Origin: Allantophomopsis cytisporea
Lineage: Eukaryota > Ascomycota > Leotiomycetes > Phacidiales > Phacidiaceae
Assembly (NCBI GenBank): GCA_024752435.1
Contig: CP103035.1
Location: 186,001 to 250,000, forward strand
DNA length: 64,000 nucleotides
Reading direction: 5' to 3'
This document shows, piece after piece, positions 45,977 through 56,949 of this stretch. Under the pieces are notes generated by a model. It saw nothing but the letters and a program-made list of their open reading frames with translations, was not told the DNA's origin and made no database searches. Each line of letters begins with the position of its first letter. Position 1 is the first letter of the stretch. Made by a program: the position numbers and the translations under genes.

Positions 45977-46687
45977 ATGGCAATATTGAATCCCATCTAT
46001 GCGCTTCTTTTTCCATTCTTGATAGTATTTACCATTCCTCTCGCCTTCCTGGCTTCTATAACTACAATCCTCGCTTTTACAGTATTGTCCTTCCGTGTAC
46101 TACTCATCTACATCGAGCTCGCTGTTGTTGTAATCCCCTACTATCTCCTCGGTGTCCGAGGACCCACAGTCGATGCCTCATATGCGATACAAACCTTCTC
46201 CCAACCATCCTCGCCAACGACCTCACGAAGACGTCGCCGATCAAGCACAGGCTCAAACCTTTCCGCCGAATCACTAATAACCACGCCACAAGAGGTCTTG
46301 CTAGGCCAACAGAGCTCCGTCGGTCCAACAAGGGACTTCGAAGGAGTAGGTGGCTGGAAACTTGACGCTGAGAAGGAGGAGGACATGCTATGGCTAACGA
46401 TGAATCCTCGTGTTGAGCTTACCTCAGATCCTACCAGGAGACATCGCCGGAGTTTTACGGGTGGCAGTGCATCTGGTACGGCTGCAGGAAGTTTCAGTCC
46501 GGAAGCTAGGATGAATACACCTCGGGACAAGACGCCGCCTGTGTTTGTTGGTGAACAGAGGGCTACTAGTCCAAGAAGCTTGAGAAAAGCTATGAAAGCT
46601 GTTGCTGCTTCTTCCGGGAGCACGATTGCGAGTGGAAGTTCGGGAAGTTCGAGAGGGAGTGCGGGGCTGACTATGAGGCGTGCTTAG
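45977..46687 (+). CDS. Small membrane protein, function unknown
   Basis: One exon of 236 residues. The first 60 residues contain two strongly hydrophobic segments (about 5-35 and 37-60: IYALLFPFLIVFTIPLAFLA and VLSFRVLLIYIELAVVVIPY) that fit transmembrane helices. The rest is soluble, Ser/Arg/Gly/Thr-rich, probably disordered and rich in potential phosphorylation sites (RRRRRSSTGS, RRHRRSFTGGS). A short conserved-looking island, GWKLDAEKEEDMLWLTMNPRVEL, sits in the middle. I do not recognise a family. The reading frame begins at a clear ATG and codon use is like the neighbours, so it is likely to be real. Confidence 0.7.
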   Translation: MAILNPIYALLFPFLIVFTIPLAFLASITTILAFTVLSFRVLLIYIELAVVVIPYYLLGVRGPTVDASYAIQTFSQPSSPTTSRRRRRSSTGSNLSAESLITTPQEVLLGQQSSVGPTRDFEGVGGWKLDAEKEEDMLWLTMNPRVELTSDPTRRHRRSFTGGSASGTAAGSFSPEARMNTPRDKTPPVFVGEQRATSPRSLRKAMKAVAASSGSTIASGSSGSSRGSAGLTMRRA

Positions 46688-47019
46688 GATTTGGCTTGAA
46701 GATTTGTCTGATGGATGATGAGAATATGATTTCACTTTTAGGACGCCGGAAAATGTCTTGGAAATAAAGGTACGGACGGTTACTACTCGGGCGCTATGGG
46801 CGGTAATGCGTATTTCTGCTCTATCACCACAATGAAATTGTATTTTATTTGCAAAGAAATTCGATGAATATCTATCAAACGAACAAGAAAAACCTGGGTA
46901 TGCATACCAAACTCCAGCCAAATTGCCAAACGAACCATCCAAAGAGCGACAAAGCTCAGCCAAAATCGCACAAAACAAAATCACACTGCCGCATCAATTT
47001 AAGACGGTACACAAACCCC
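46688..47019. other. Intergenic between convergent genes
   Basis: 3' flanks of the membrane-protein gene and SPC24. A-rich around 46850-46985. No supported gene. Confidence 0.5.
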
Positions 47020-47726
47020 TCAAACCATCTCCCAAATCATATCCGCCCAAACCTTCCTATCCCCCTTAGGATCAACCTGAATAACCCTCGCATCTCCCTT
47101 TTTAACGTTTCCAAGGACCAGTTTATTCCACTCACCACCCTCACCTCGCTCTGCCGTTCCAAAGAGTCCAAAAACTCTACTCTTCAGCACCAAAGCATCA
47201 TTTGTATCATCCTTCTTCCCGGCATCGCCGCCCTCCGGACCTTGGGCATCGAGCTCATTGACACGTGCCTTGAGATCAAAAAGCTGGCTGCTGAGACGCT
47301 CTGTCTCTGTCTCGAGCGCACTAGCTTCTTTTGCAATACGGAACTTTGCTGTGTCGAGCGCAGCAACTTCGGAAGCGTGCGCGGCTGAGGAGTGTGTGGA
47401 AACGGTGTCGGAGTATTGATTATTCAGTGTCGTGAGTGTCCGTGAGATTTCTGGGGGATTTTGTTAGTGGGTGGGGTTTGTATTAGGGGCATTGGTGCCA
47501 TGAGGATTGTTTACGCACTCTTGAGCTTGTCTTCCTGGTCTTTGAGGCGGTATGCTCGCGCTTCACGAAGAGTCGCAAGTTGTTCATTGATGCGACCCAC
47601 TGCAGATTTATCAGGGCCGATGTTGAAATTTCCCAGTGTTGAGGAAATGAGCTTGATAATTGTCAGTTGTGACCTGTAGACATGACGATGTAGACCTACG
47701 TTTCCTGGATCTTCGTCGAGAAGCAT
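47020..47726 (-). CDS. SPC24: Kinetochore protein Spc24 (Ndc80 complex)
   Basis: Three exons, 47726-47700, 47651-47519 and 47450-47020, give 196 residues, normal for the family. Spc24 pairs with Spc25 in the Ndc80 complex and joins the outer kinetochore to centromere-bound subunits. The N-terminal half is heptad-type coiled coil (NFNIGPDKSAVGRINEQLATLREAR ... DTAKFRIAKEASALETETERL ... KARVNELDAQG). The C-terminal globular domain is LVLKSRVFGLFGTAE ... VIQVDPKGDRKVWADMIWEMV. The first exon is only 27 bases (MLLDEDPGN), and the typical fungal start MLLDEDP supports it. It is divergent from FIS1 across 375 bp that contains the palindrome TGGCGCGCCA. Confidence 0.9.
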
Positions 47727-48101
47727 ATTTGTGGCTTTTGTGGTATTTAATTGGAGAGATTGGTTGCAGGGTAACTGTTTATCCGGTTTGCTTCTAATGA
47801 CAGTACGAAGATATATGTGAATATGAAGTTGAAGTTCAATAACGATGGAGTCTCATTGTCGCTCATCACGACCTTAAAATTGGCGCGCCATGTTGACAAC
47901 ATCCGTTCCTCGAGCAACCTTATCGATAACAGCACCGCCACTTCACCAGCCACGTATTCCAATACCGCCACATGACGATGTAATGTTTCTGCGTTCCTGA
48001 CCTGACCACAAGACCGACACATCACTGCTACAATCCTCTTTATATTTTCCATACATACCTGACGACGTTGTTAATCACCGAGCGGAAAACCAAATACAAA
48101 A
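47727..48101. promoter_or_regulatory. Divergent promoter SPC24/FIS1
   Basis: 375 bp between start codons. It contains the palindrome TGGCGCGCCA at 47881-47890, whose core resembles E2F/MBF half sites (GGCGC). A role in cell-cycle control of SPC24 would fit but is inference. Confidence 0.45.
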
Positions 48102-48800
48102 ATGGGTTCCTCATTACCATGTACGTATTCCCCCGCTCATCTCTCTAGCCCGCCTATTCTTCAACCTCTCCAGTCTCATTGACTAGCCAGCTAACACTAT
48201 TCACAGATGCCGCAGATGCAGAGAGGTACGCATCCAATGCAAGACAACTAGCATATATTCGCGCTAACTAACACTGCATAGTCCGCTCAAGCCGGCCGAG
48301 CTTCAAGTGCTGCGCTCACAATACGAGAAGGAAGGCGAGCACGTCGGCGTGCAAACAAAGTTCAACTTCGCCTGGGTATGTAGCATCCCCATCTCCGTTC
48401 CTCACCCTTGCCCCCTTTTCTCACTCCACTCTCCCTCGCAAGGCCCCCAACTAACTCGTTCTAGGGCCTCATCAAATCCTCCAGCCGCGATGACCAACAA
48501 ACAGGCGTGCGGCTCTTGAGCGAGATCTTCCGGACGTCACCCGAGCGCCGCCGCGAATGCCTGTACTACCTTGCTTTGGGCCACTACAAGCTTGGGAACT
48601 ACGCGGAAGCGAGGCGGTATAACGACCTTTTGTTGGATAAGGAGCCAGCGAATTTGCAGGCTGGCAGTTTGAGGGGTCTGATTGATGATAAGGTTGCTAA
48701 GGAGGGACTTATGGGCGTGGCGATCTTGAGTGGTGTGGCTATTGCGGCGGGTGTTGTTGGAGGCATGATTTTCAGGGGTGTGGGTAGACGTGCGAGATAA
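48102..48800 (+). CDS. FIS1: Mitochondrial fission protein Fis1
   Basis: Four exons, 48102-48120, 48207-48225, 48282-48375 and 48465-48800, give 155 residues. Fis1 is a tail-anchored outer-membrane protein of mitochondria and peroxisomes that recruits the dynamin fission machinery. The TPR-like helical bundle is clear: SPLKPAELQVLRSQYEKEG, TKFNFAWGLIKSSSR, GVRLLSEIFRTSPERRRECLYYLALGHYKLGNYAEARRYNDLLLDKEP, followed by a C-terminal transmembrane anchor (GVAIAAGVVGGMIF) and a basic tail (RGVGRRAR). The first two exons are 19 bases each; both are needed to build MGSSLPYAADAES and keep phase. Confidence 0.95.
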
Positions 48801-49819
48801 GTTTCGTATTTTGGGTGCTCAATGGGGTTGGTAAATTGTTCTTTGACGGTCACGAGCGTAGTAATGGATTGATACAATTGTTGATGCATAGCAGTGGTGG
48901 GATGTATGTTTTGGAACCTTGAGGCCAGAAGTTCTGATTGCGCGGATTTATATTTTACATACATTCAGAATGCTTACTCTTCTCACTGTCGTATCTACAA
49001 TGTATCAGTGCTTCCTGGTTCCTCACTCGCATACAGCCGAACGACTCTGCCAACCCTCATTCCGAAGATGGTATCGATCCGCAATAGTGTGAAGTGGCAA
49101 GTCTCAAATCTCCTACTGCGCATGCGTATCAACTGTCTTGCTCTTTACAGAGCATCCTCAGATCGAGAGAAAGAGGAGAGGCCTTCAAGGCGGCCAAAAA
49201 GCGGGATACTGACTTGCTTGCAAATTCGCAGCAAATTTGACTACTGATTCTGCGCCCAAACAATAGTGATGCACTGCTTCGAGCTACTTATGTCCATCGT
49301 TGCTCCATTTGATTTCTTTAAAACCCTTATCAGAGCCCGAAAGTTGGTTGGCTTGACCTGGTAGCTCTCACATATGTCAAAATCAGCAAGTCTTCTCAAC
49401 CTGTACTCAGACTCTTCCTTACTATATAGATAGGTCTTCCAAATCAGAGAAGAACAAGAGATTCTGAAATTAGCAACGCATAAGTGGTAACGTAGTCTCC
49501 CAATAAAACCAAGTAGTATTGTATTATTACCCATATATAAACTCAGTATGCGGCGAGCTACACACTACAACCGCTGAAAATCAAGCATCACCGCCCGATA
49601 GAATCATGCCAACCCTATGCGAAAATAGCACGCATAACAATATAGCAATACAGAGAAACAGAGTGTATCCCAATGCAAGCGTCCCAAACAAGCACACCGT
49701 CGTCACTATATACTTATCCCAAAAAGAATCTAAACACCATACGCGCTGAAATCCCGGCACTCGGCCAGTTCTGTCGCTTGAATTCGCAAGAATCGTTTCC
49801 TGTCGCAGAATGCCCATAC
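48801..49819. other. Intergenic between convergent genes, 1 kb
   Basis: 3' flanks of FIS1 and the kinase gene. Only short overlapping frames occur (for example 49241-49534). No repeat or RNA gene was seen. Confidence 0.5.
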
Positions 49820-52087
49820 TCATCGCGAAAGGCCGTCAAGTTCATTGCTCATATCGTCATTCACAGGTCCAGTCCCATTCCCGCTCCCAACAGCCACGTT
49901 CTCAAACCCAAGTCCCACACCGTACCTATCCGCAGCATCGCCATTCCTAAGCCCAGGCACCTCCATCCCGCTAAAAGCGCCAACACCAAGAAGCTCACTC
50001 TCATCATGCCCAATCACCCGCTCCCTTATGTCCGGTGGCTCAGTAACAGACTCGGGGATCGTAGGCGCATATGCTGAGTCCGGGGGATACATATCTACCC
50101 TACGCATTGGCGAGCGGCCACGGGGGATAGAGTCCGGCTCCGAAGGTGGAGGAATTCTCGGGGCATTAACATAGGTGTACCCCTTATTCTCCCCTTCCGC
50201 CTCATCATCTTGACTGTCCTCTAGCTCACCGTCGGCCTCCTCAACGAGCACATCCCTTTTTCTCGGCGGTAGCGTGGCGTCCTCATCGCCTAGTTCAGCA
50301 GGGAAAAAGGGCAAAAGATCTACAGCATTGAGCCGCGCCTTTGGATTAGCACTCAGGCATATGCTGACAAGTTTCGCATACCACTCAGGCACACCCAGCT
50401 CTTCAAACTCATCCGTAGAAAGTGTACCCTCGCGCAGCTCCGGCTCATCGATCTGCGTGGCGATAGCCCAGAGTACCATGCCGAGCTGCCAGATGTCTGT
50501 TTTGACACCGATGTACATAGCAATTCGTTGCGCACTTGCCACAAGGGCCGCAATCTCTGGCGGTTCCCAGCCGACGGGACAACCGCGGCGGTTGATGTCG
50601 ATAATTTTGGCGTGGTCAGAGTCATCGACTACGATATTTGAGAGCGTGAAGTCGCCTTGTACATAACCCTGATCGTGGATCTCCGCGAGCCCGGTGATGA
50701 TCTCACGCGCCCAGCGTGCCCTCCGTGCGAAGGAGAGCGTACCTTCGTTATCATAGAGGATGTCGATTAGGGCGCCGTGGGAGGCAAAGGAGATGAGGAG
50801 GCCTCTGATAGTGTCATTAGAGGGGGAGATGACAACACCATGGAATTGAATGACGGATTGGGAGCCGGAGAGGTGGTGAAGGGCGTTGATCTCGTACAAG
50901 AACTCGTCAATGGCTTCAGGGCCGGGAATTTCTTTCTTGACGTAGGTTGTATTGATATGGCTTACCTTATAAACGAAGCCGGAGAGGTGGGAGATGAAGG
51001 TCAGTTTATCTTCGGGGATGCGACGGCAATTGAGATGTGAGATCCTGTTTATGGGAGGGTAGTGAATTACTTCATGACTATCTTCTGTCACGTGTACGTG
51101 AAGTCTGTCGTTCTCTGTTACGAGCTTGAGGTTGGTCACTGTGTCGTAGAATTGAATATCTGGGAGAGACTCGCGGATTGCTTCATAGATCTTAGAGCTC
51201 TTCTCACGCTGCAATCTTAAACCCTGAAGGTCATGTTCCAGAGTATCAGGTTGTGCATCTCGATAGTCGAGAGAGATTGTAATCCTTCGCCAATGTGTAG
51301 GTGATTCTGCATAAGTGATGAAGAATTTCTCTCGTCGACTGTGGTCACGGAAGTGCATAGAGAGATTTAAGATCCAGCGGGATTCCAGCTCTCGCTGGAA
51401 TGCAATTTCAGGGTCTTCAAAATCTGAGAAATCTGACCGAGCGTCGACAATTGATATAGACTGTGGCCTAGATTCAACATTATTCTGTTGGAAGTCGTAA
51501 ATATCGCTAGAACGCTTATTTGGCAGATGAGCATTGCCGCTCAACACAGCATCGATATTTGGAGCGCTCGACAGTATCTCGGGAGCTGATAGACGCGGCG
51601 ATGAATAGGCAACAGAAGGGGAGAGATCGCGAGCCGAGGCATTTTTCCGATCGACAGAGACGGCGCGACGCTCATCAGGGTGCAGCTTGTGAGGTTCAAG
51701 GCGATCTCTCAGCTCCGACTGCTGTCTTTTGAAGGTTCCTGGACGTGGTAAGCCTGGGATGACTTTCCTAGACAATCGCCTTGCAACGCCAGGTCTCTGA
51801 TTGCTATTGCTCAGTGATGGGCCCGCTGGAGTAGGGCCCTGATCTTGTCTACCTAGCCATTTCTTCAATGTAGCCGAAACACCAAAGTGTGATCGATCAG
51901 GTGTATTGTTCTGATTAGATACTGCTTGATCGTCCCCTGAGGAGATCATTGCTTGTTCGTTGAATGGATCGGTATCGTAGTGTTGTGTGGTATCTTTTAT
52001 CTTCAAATAAGCCTCGTCTGGCTCCTCAGCACCGGTCATAGCTGATATCTCGATAATATTAACGTTCAAAAGTGATGATTGTATCAT
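49820..52087 (-). CDS. Divergent protein kinase-domain protein
   Basis: One exon of up to 755 residues; the ATG at 52039 (MTGAEEPDEAYL) has a better context and would shorten it by 16. Residues 1-370 are Ser/Arg-rich and poorly ordered. A kinase fold lies at about 370-620: LSGFVYKVS, a Lys-containing strand YVKKEIPG, an alpha-C-like EFLYEINAL, hinge LLISFASHGALIDIL, catalytic-loop-like YVQGDFTLSNIVV, an activation-segment start IIDINRRG, then GWEPPEIAAL and KTDIWQLGMVLWAIATQ. The HRD motif reads QGD and DFG reads DIN, but the Asp and Asn of the loop and the metal-binding Asp remain, so activity is possible. The C-terminus is an acidic, Pro-rich tail (GENKGYTYVNAPRIPPPSEP). Many ascomycetes carry such proteins; the function is unknown. 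Confidence 0.82.
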   Translation of the reverse strand: MIQSSLLNVNIIEISAMTGAEEPDEAYLKIKDTTQHYDTDPFNEQAMISSGDDQAVSNQNNTPDRSHFGVSATLKKWLGRQDQGPTPAGPSLSNSNQRPGVARRLSRKVIPGLPRPGTFKRQQSELRDRLEPHKLHPDERRAVSVDRKNASARDLSPSVAYSSPRLSAPEILSSAPNIDAVLSGNAHLPNKRSSDIYDFQQNNVESRPQSISIVDARSDFSDFEDPEIAFQRELESRWILNLSMHFRDHSRREKFFITYAESPTHWRRITISLDYRDAQPDTLEHDLQGLRLQREKSSKIYEAIRESLPDIQFYDTVTNLKLVTENDRLHVHVTEDSHEVIHYPPINRISHLNCRRIPEDKLTFISHLSGFVYKVSHINTTYVKKEIPGPEAIDEFLYEINALHHLSGSQSVIQFHGVVISPSNDTIRGLLISFASHGALIDILYDNEGTLSFARRARWAREIITGLAEIHDQGYVQGDFTLSNIVVDDSDHAKIIDINRRGCPVGWEPPEIAALVASAQRIAMYIGVKTDIWQLGMVLWAIATQIDEPELREGTLSTDEFEELGVPEWYAKLVSICLSANPKARLNAVDLLPFFPAELGDEDATLPPRKRDVLVEEADGELEDSQDDEAEGENKGYTYVNAPRIPPPSEPDSIPRGRSPMRRVDMYPPDSAYAPTIPESVTEPPDIRERVIGHDESELLGVGAFSGMEVPGLRNGDAADRYGVGLGFENVAVGSGNGTGPVNDDMSNELDGLSR

Positions 52088-53569
52088 TCAATATGCAATT
52101 ATCCATCAAGGACTGCGCTGTAACATTGCGAATGCCTTGTATATGTACGAGGACTAACAACCAAGGCGTCTTCTATGGTGGGAAGCACTGGTGAATAGGA
52201 ATGTAGAAGACTCTTCCGATGGGAGCGGATTGGCGGTGGCTATGTATCTTGAGGCATAAATCACTTTGTTTGGCCAGTTGAGGTAGGTCGTGGAAGCGGT
52301 CAGTCTCTGGTACGTATCGACCCAGCCACGATGTGTTGTCGGTTGATGTACCTACAGCTTTGCTGTTGGTAGTCAAGGGTAGACGATGAGGACGGCAGCC
52401 AACATGTACCACGGTTGTTGATACAGAGTAGAGGCAGACGGTAATGTGTATTGGAGTAAGTTGATGGATTGGATGTGTGCGAGGTCGTTGTTGTGCGCCT
52501 CGTGGTGGGAACTGCGAGGCTGGGAAGAAATGGATGTGTGGTCGGTTGGCAACGATGATACTTTGTACTTGTCCTCGGGCAGCAAGGTGATCCGATACGA
52601 TGGGGCAGTCCAGGATGATATGCAAGTCAAGGATCAACACCTTTTACCCCTCACATCCGACCCTCTGCAATATTACTTCCATCGGTGCTTCTATGCTGTC
52701 AGACTCTCGTGTCACTCCAAGTCGCATTGGAACGTGGGGGAAGTCAGCTTTGCTAGAGGTACTCAACAGAATATGTATTGCAGTACATTGTTCGTGACTG
52801 CACAGTCATACTTACTTACATGGTGATCCGATTTCCTGTTCGGACGAGACTATGCAAAGAATCCATCGATATCTCGAAGCTGTCAGATAATTAGGGTTCC
52901 TCTCTCTTTCCGTCACATACATGACATTACTCAGCGTCAAATATCACCATCCAGCGGTACCGGAACTCGTCAACCATCATCCCCTTCTCATCATATCATC
53001 CTCTTCCCTCAGACCGATAGATTGGGCATCAAAGCATATCAGACGTCGCAGCCCATAAGTGTGAGGCTGTTGGTACCGAGTGGACCACAATATATGGAAA
53101 TGCATAAAAGGTACCACTTACCACGGCAGCTAGAATGAGGCTGTTCCCGCTCACCAATAACTAGCTCCCGCCAACCTAGCCTGGATAGCCCTGTTGGTCA
53201 ATTCGCAGAACCGTTGGACTTAAACCCCCCGGTCTCCCTCACGCATAGGACATTGGGCTGCAAGCCAGCAAAGAATGTAAGGACGAAATGATATTGACAT
53301 AGAGAGCAGTAAGTCAAACATATTCCATCATCATCCTTGAATGTATTGCGCAGGTCGTGACGGTGGCATTTTCTTCATTTAAACAGTCAATTCGGCATTG
53401 GCCAAATCTGGACCTCAATTCATGGCTTTCATCTCACCGGTAAAGCTTGCTTTCCCATTAGTTTCATTCATTAAACTATAATATTTTTCTCTATGTTGAT
53501 TTTGCCTTTCCTAACTTTTGGAGACCGCGGCTACGCCAATGATTAAAGCTACAAATACGCAAATGACCC
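52088..53569. other. Intergenic, 1.5 kb
   Basis: Upstream of the kinase gene and downstream of the permease, both on the minus strand. Overlapping frames on both strands around 52170-52830 (up to 155 codons) have no domain-like content and may belong to a 5' UTR. No RNA gene was recognised. Confidence 0.5.
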
Positions 53570-55510
53570 CTACGACTCGCTCACGACCTTGGATTCAGAT
53601 GCTCCGTTACTACTTCCCGCCTTGCTATGTACAGCAGTCTGCACTTCATCTCCCTTCATCTCATAAGATTTGCCATGCTCAGCCTCGCTCTCAAATTCAA
53701 GTTCCCTCTGCTGGTCAGCAACATCACCTGCCAAGCTCTCTGTTTCTTCAGCCTCGTCCTCTTCCTGAAGAAGTAAGTTAAGGATGATAGCCACCAAAGC
53801 AGTGACAGCAAATCCAGTCTCGAGGACCAGCACAATAGCGTCCAGGAAGCCTGCCTTGGCCTTGTTGTTGCCGGTGTAGGTAAAGACGTAGCTAAACCAA
53901 GTCGGGACCAAAGTGGCACCATAGCCCAATGCCAGTGCGGCGGTTAGGATGAAGCGATTGCGGCGGGTGAAGGGTACGCCGGAGATAATTCGCAGACCGG
54001 AGACTGCGACTGAGCTAAAAAGGAAAGTGGTCATGCCACCGAGTACCGAGTCGGGGATGGCGACGATGGCAGCAGCAAATTTGGAGAAGACACCCATGAC
54101 GATCAAGAAGAAGCAGGCTGCATAGCCGGCCTTTCGGTTTGCGCAGCGTGTGAGAGCGATGACGCCGTTGTTCTGCGCAAAAGTTGACATGGGTGTGATG
54201 GTGCATAGTCCTGCAAACATGCCGTTCAAACCGTCGGCGAGGATTCCTCCCTGGATACGAGAATCGAAGAGCTTGCCATCAACTTGGAGACGTGATACAT
54301 CGCATGTGGCTGTGATGTCACCGATAGCTTCCATCATTTGGATAAGATAGACGGCCATTAGGGGGAGAATGAGAGGGCCGTAGACAGTAAGCTTGAAAGT
54401 ATGTACCCAGATGAAGGAGACAACTGGGGCCTCGTCAATGGTGGAGCGATCGAAGTAACCACAAGCTGCTGCAATGATACATCCAACAAGGAGTCCAACA
54501 ACTACGGAACAGCTCTTCATGATTGGAGAACCAAATCGCTCGGAGAGGATGATCGTGACGAAGACAGAGAATCCAAGACCGATGAACTCAGCACTTCCCC
54601 AAGCCAAAGCATGTGGAGCATCATTGCTTGGACAAAGCATATAGTCGCCGCTTGTAGGACGACCATAGCAAGAGCCACTGCCACCAGCCCATCCTTCAAG
54701 GGCAGTTTGGACGAGAGAAACTCCAATCAGCATGACAGTTGGACCGGTGACGAGAGGAGGGAAGAGTTTCTTGAGAGTGGTTGGCGACATGAAGGACAAC
54801 CCGATTTCCAAGAGAGCGCAGAGAGCGGATGTTCCAAGAATAGCGCCGTAGCCTTCGGGGCAGGGAAGATGGGTGCCGTCCGCTGCTGTGGGGCACATTC
54901 CATTGTCGTACATCTGCGAAAGTGTCTTGGACGCGATCGAAATAACTGTGAAGGAGGTTCCGACGACGGAAATAAGACCCGTGCCGATGTAGTATGGTGT
55001 CTTCATGATGTGGAATCGAGTGATTTGAATGATGGAGAGAATGCCGCTGACAATTAGGGAGGTCGAAACGAGGTATTGTGAGGTTGCTGTGTTCAGGCCT
55101 GCTGCAGAGGCGAGGATGAGGGGTGGAGTGATGACACCTCCTAACATGGCCAGCGAATGTTGGAAACCGAGAAGTAAACAGAGGAAGACTGGGATACTCT
55201 GGTTGAGGGCGAAGAAAGGTGCTCGCTGGGTGGATTTCTTCATGAATGGTACATTCTAAAGCTGTTAGAGACCGCGATATATTTCAAGACCAGTATACTT
55301 ACAGGCTTGAAAAGGAAGGCATAATCGTAGTCGCCAATAAGTCCCTTTCTAAATATCTATCAGTCAAATTCGTAAGAACTATGAAAAGCAGACAAACCTG
55401 GTAGTGAAAGCTGTTTTGATATGTTCCAAGTGCACTTTGAAGCTTCTCTGCGGCGAATAATCATCGCCAATGCGATCCGGCGCATCCTGAAAGCCCTCGT
55501 GAGAAGCCAT
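53570..55510 (-). CDS. Purine (uric acid/xanthine) permease, NAT/NCS2 family
   Basis: Three exons, 55510-55398, 55348-55303 and 55255-53570, give 614 residues. It matches the UapA/UapC type of H+-symporters that take up urate and xanthine. The cytosolic N-terminus (MASHEGFQDAPDR ... YDYAFLFKPNVPF) is typical, including the short second exon. Many hydrophobic helices follow. Seen: LGFQHSLAMLGGVITPPLI (TM1 motif QH), IQMMEAIGDITATCDVSRL, and the NAT signature QNNGVIALTRCANRKAG. The C-terminus is acidic (EEDEAEETES) and probably holds endocytic signals. Such transporters are nitrogen- and purine-regulated in fungi. The exact specificity (uapA versus uapC) cannot be assigned. Confidence 0.93.
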
Positions 55511-56668
55511 GATATCGTATGTTATTCGGCACAAATTTTCCTGCAATTCGAACCTCGGGACCCCAATTTCCAAAATCCTACCAACAAACCAGTAGTCCAA
55601 AATTCACGAAGTCTCAAGAATTTCGTCCTCAGAATCTCCTTACTTGGACACCGTCAAAGATATAGTTTGTAAGTTGGGTGGAGACAAGAAACTATGACCA
55701 ACAAACCCGCAGCGACACGGACGGAGGCCAGTACTTAACGGTGCTCAAATTCGCCCCATCCCAACAAGCTATCATTCCCTATCTCTAATATCCCCGACTT
55801 CACTGATAAGACACGAACGAGCAACGAGATCACCACCAAACAATCCATTCACAAATCCGGGGAATAGAGGTCAAGACGTTAGGAAATGGCCGTCGGTGGT
55901 GTCCGTCGCACGTGTGCGTGATGGAATTTTGATGACCCGTATCATATGTACGGACTGCCCTACGTAGTACATACAGCCTTCTTCTACTCATATGTGCTAG
56001 CTGAACCTACATACTCGCACATGCACAACCCAGAATTTCGTCCCGTCTCAGTTGCATGCACGTAAGCCATGGAAAAACCGAAATAAAAAAAAGTCCATCG
56101 GTCCTTGCTATCACACCCTCCGGATCCCGAAGAAAACCGCGCAGCCACATGGGAAAGGTTAAAAGCAGTATCGGGTGGACGGACTGATTGGATTCTGATT
56201 CGCTGAAGGTCTCTTTACTCGATGCCCTGAGGTAAGATGGTTGTTCGGCAATCTTATCGTTGTTGATAGTGCTTGGGCTTGTCGGGCGTGTTGGATTCTC
56301 GCTTCCTTGCGAGTGGATGCTGGATCCAATCAGCAGGACGCTTTGGCCCGCGGGGAAGAGTGGGATGGATGGAGGAGGTTTAGGAGGCATGAGAGATTGG
56401 GGAGGTTGAAGTTAGGAAGAGGGGACGGGCGCTTGTGAGAGCCGCGTACGGAGGGGCCCGATGGGACCATTGAGTGGAAGTTGACTTTAACGTCGTGGAT
56501 ATGGTTTACTCTTGTAGATACATACGTAGATGGTTCTGTTGATGGTCTCGAGTGTGATGGTCTTGCAATTCAAGTGATGCAATGCTAGGGAAGATGACAT
56601 CCATTCACATGCACTTCCCGGAGCCGTCCTTAGGGCTGAGTGGGTGAACTTCCGGTATCAAAATCAAC
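55511..56668. other. Intergenic, 1.2 kb
   Basis: Upstream region of the permease. A 127-codon minus-strand frame at 56007-56390 begins MPPKPPPSIPLFPAGQ but has no recognisable family. No regulatory site is convincing. Confidence 0.4.
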
Positions 56669-56938
56669 GTGACTGTACCTTACAGACTCGCAGCCCTCTG
56701 CATAACACAAAGCCTCATACCACAGATTAAAGCGAAGGAAATCTACATGTTTATAGACAATCAAGCCTTAGTACAAGCGCTTCAGAACTACTCGGGACGC
56801 TCTGGAGGATACAACACACACGACCTGGCTGGGCAAGTATTTACTGATCATGATAGCAATAAATTCATTCAGTCCTCGTCACGTCCCAGTTCAAATGAGG
56901 AGATGAGGAGGAGCACTCTTCCTGGGTTCGGAAATTGA
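56669..56938 (+). pseudogene. Possible RNase H fragment of a decayed retroelement
   Basis: An open stretch without a plausible start reads like the RNase H region of fungal LINE-type elements: KAKEIYMFIDNQALVQALQN followed by YSGRSGGYNTHDL. The DNQA motif corresponds to the DSQAAL/DNQAAI core with its metal-binding Asp. It ends soon after, and flanking polymerase or gag-like domains were not found. Confidence is limited because the match is short. Confidence 0.4.
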
Positions 56939-56949
56939 TTCGAAGGCGT

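Noticed and set aside
52173..52640. 155-codon minus-strand frame upstream of the kinase
   Set aside because: His/Pro-rich, no family resemblance, and overlapped by other frames on both strands; more likely 5' UTR.
53150..53280. tRNA-like hairpin-rich stretch
   Set aside because: No consistent acceptor, D and T arms could be folded, and the B-box consensus is missing.
56007..56390. 127-codon minus-strand frame starting MPPKPPPSIP
   Set aside because: Composition is plausible at the start, but no family is recognised and no splice or promoter evidence supports it.
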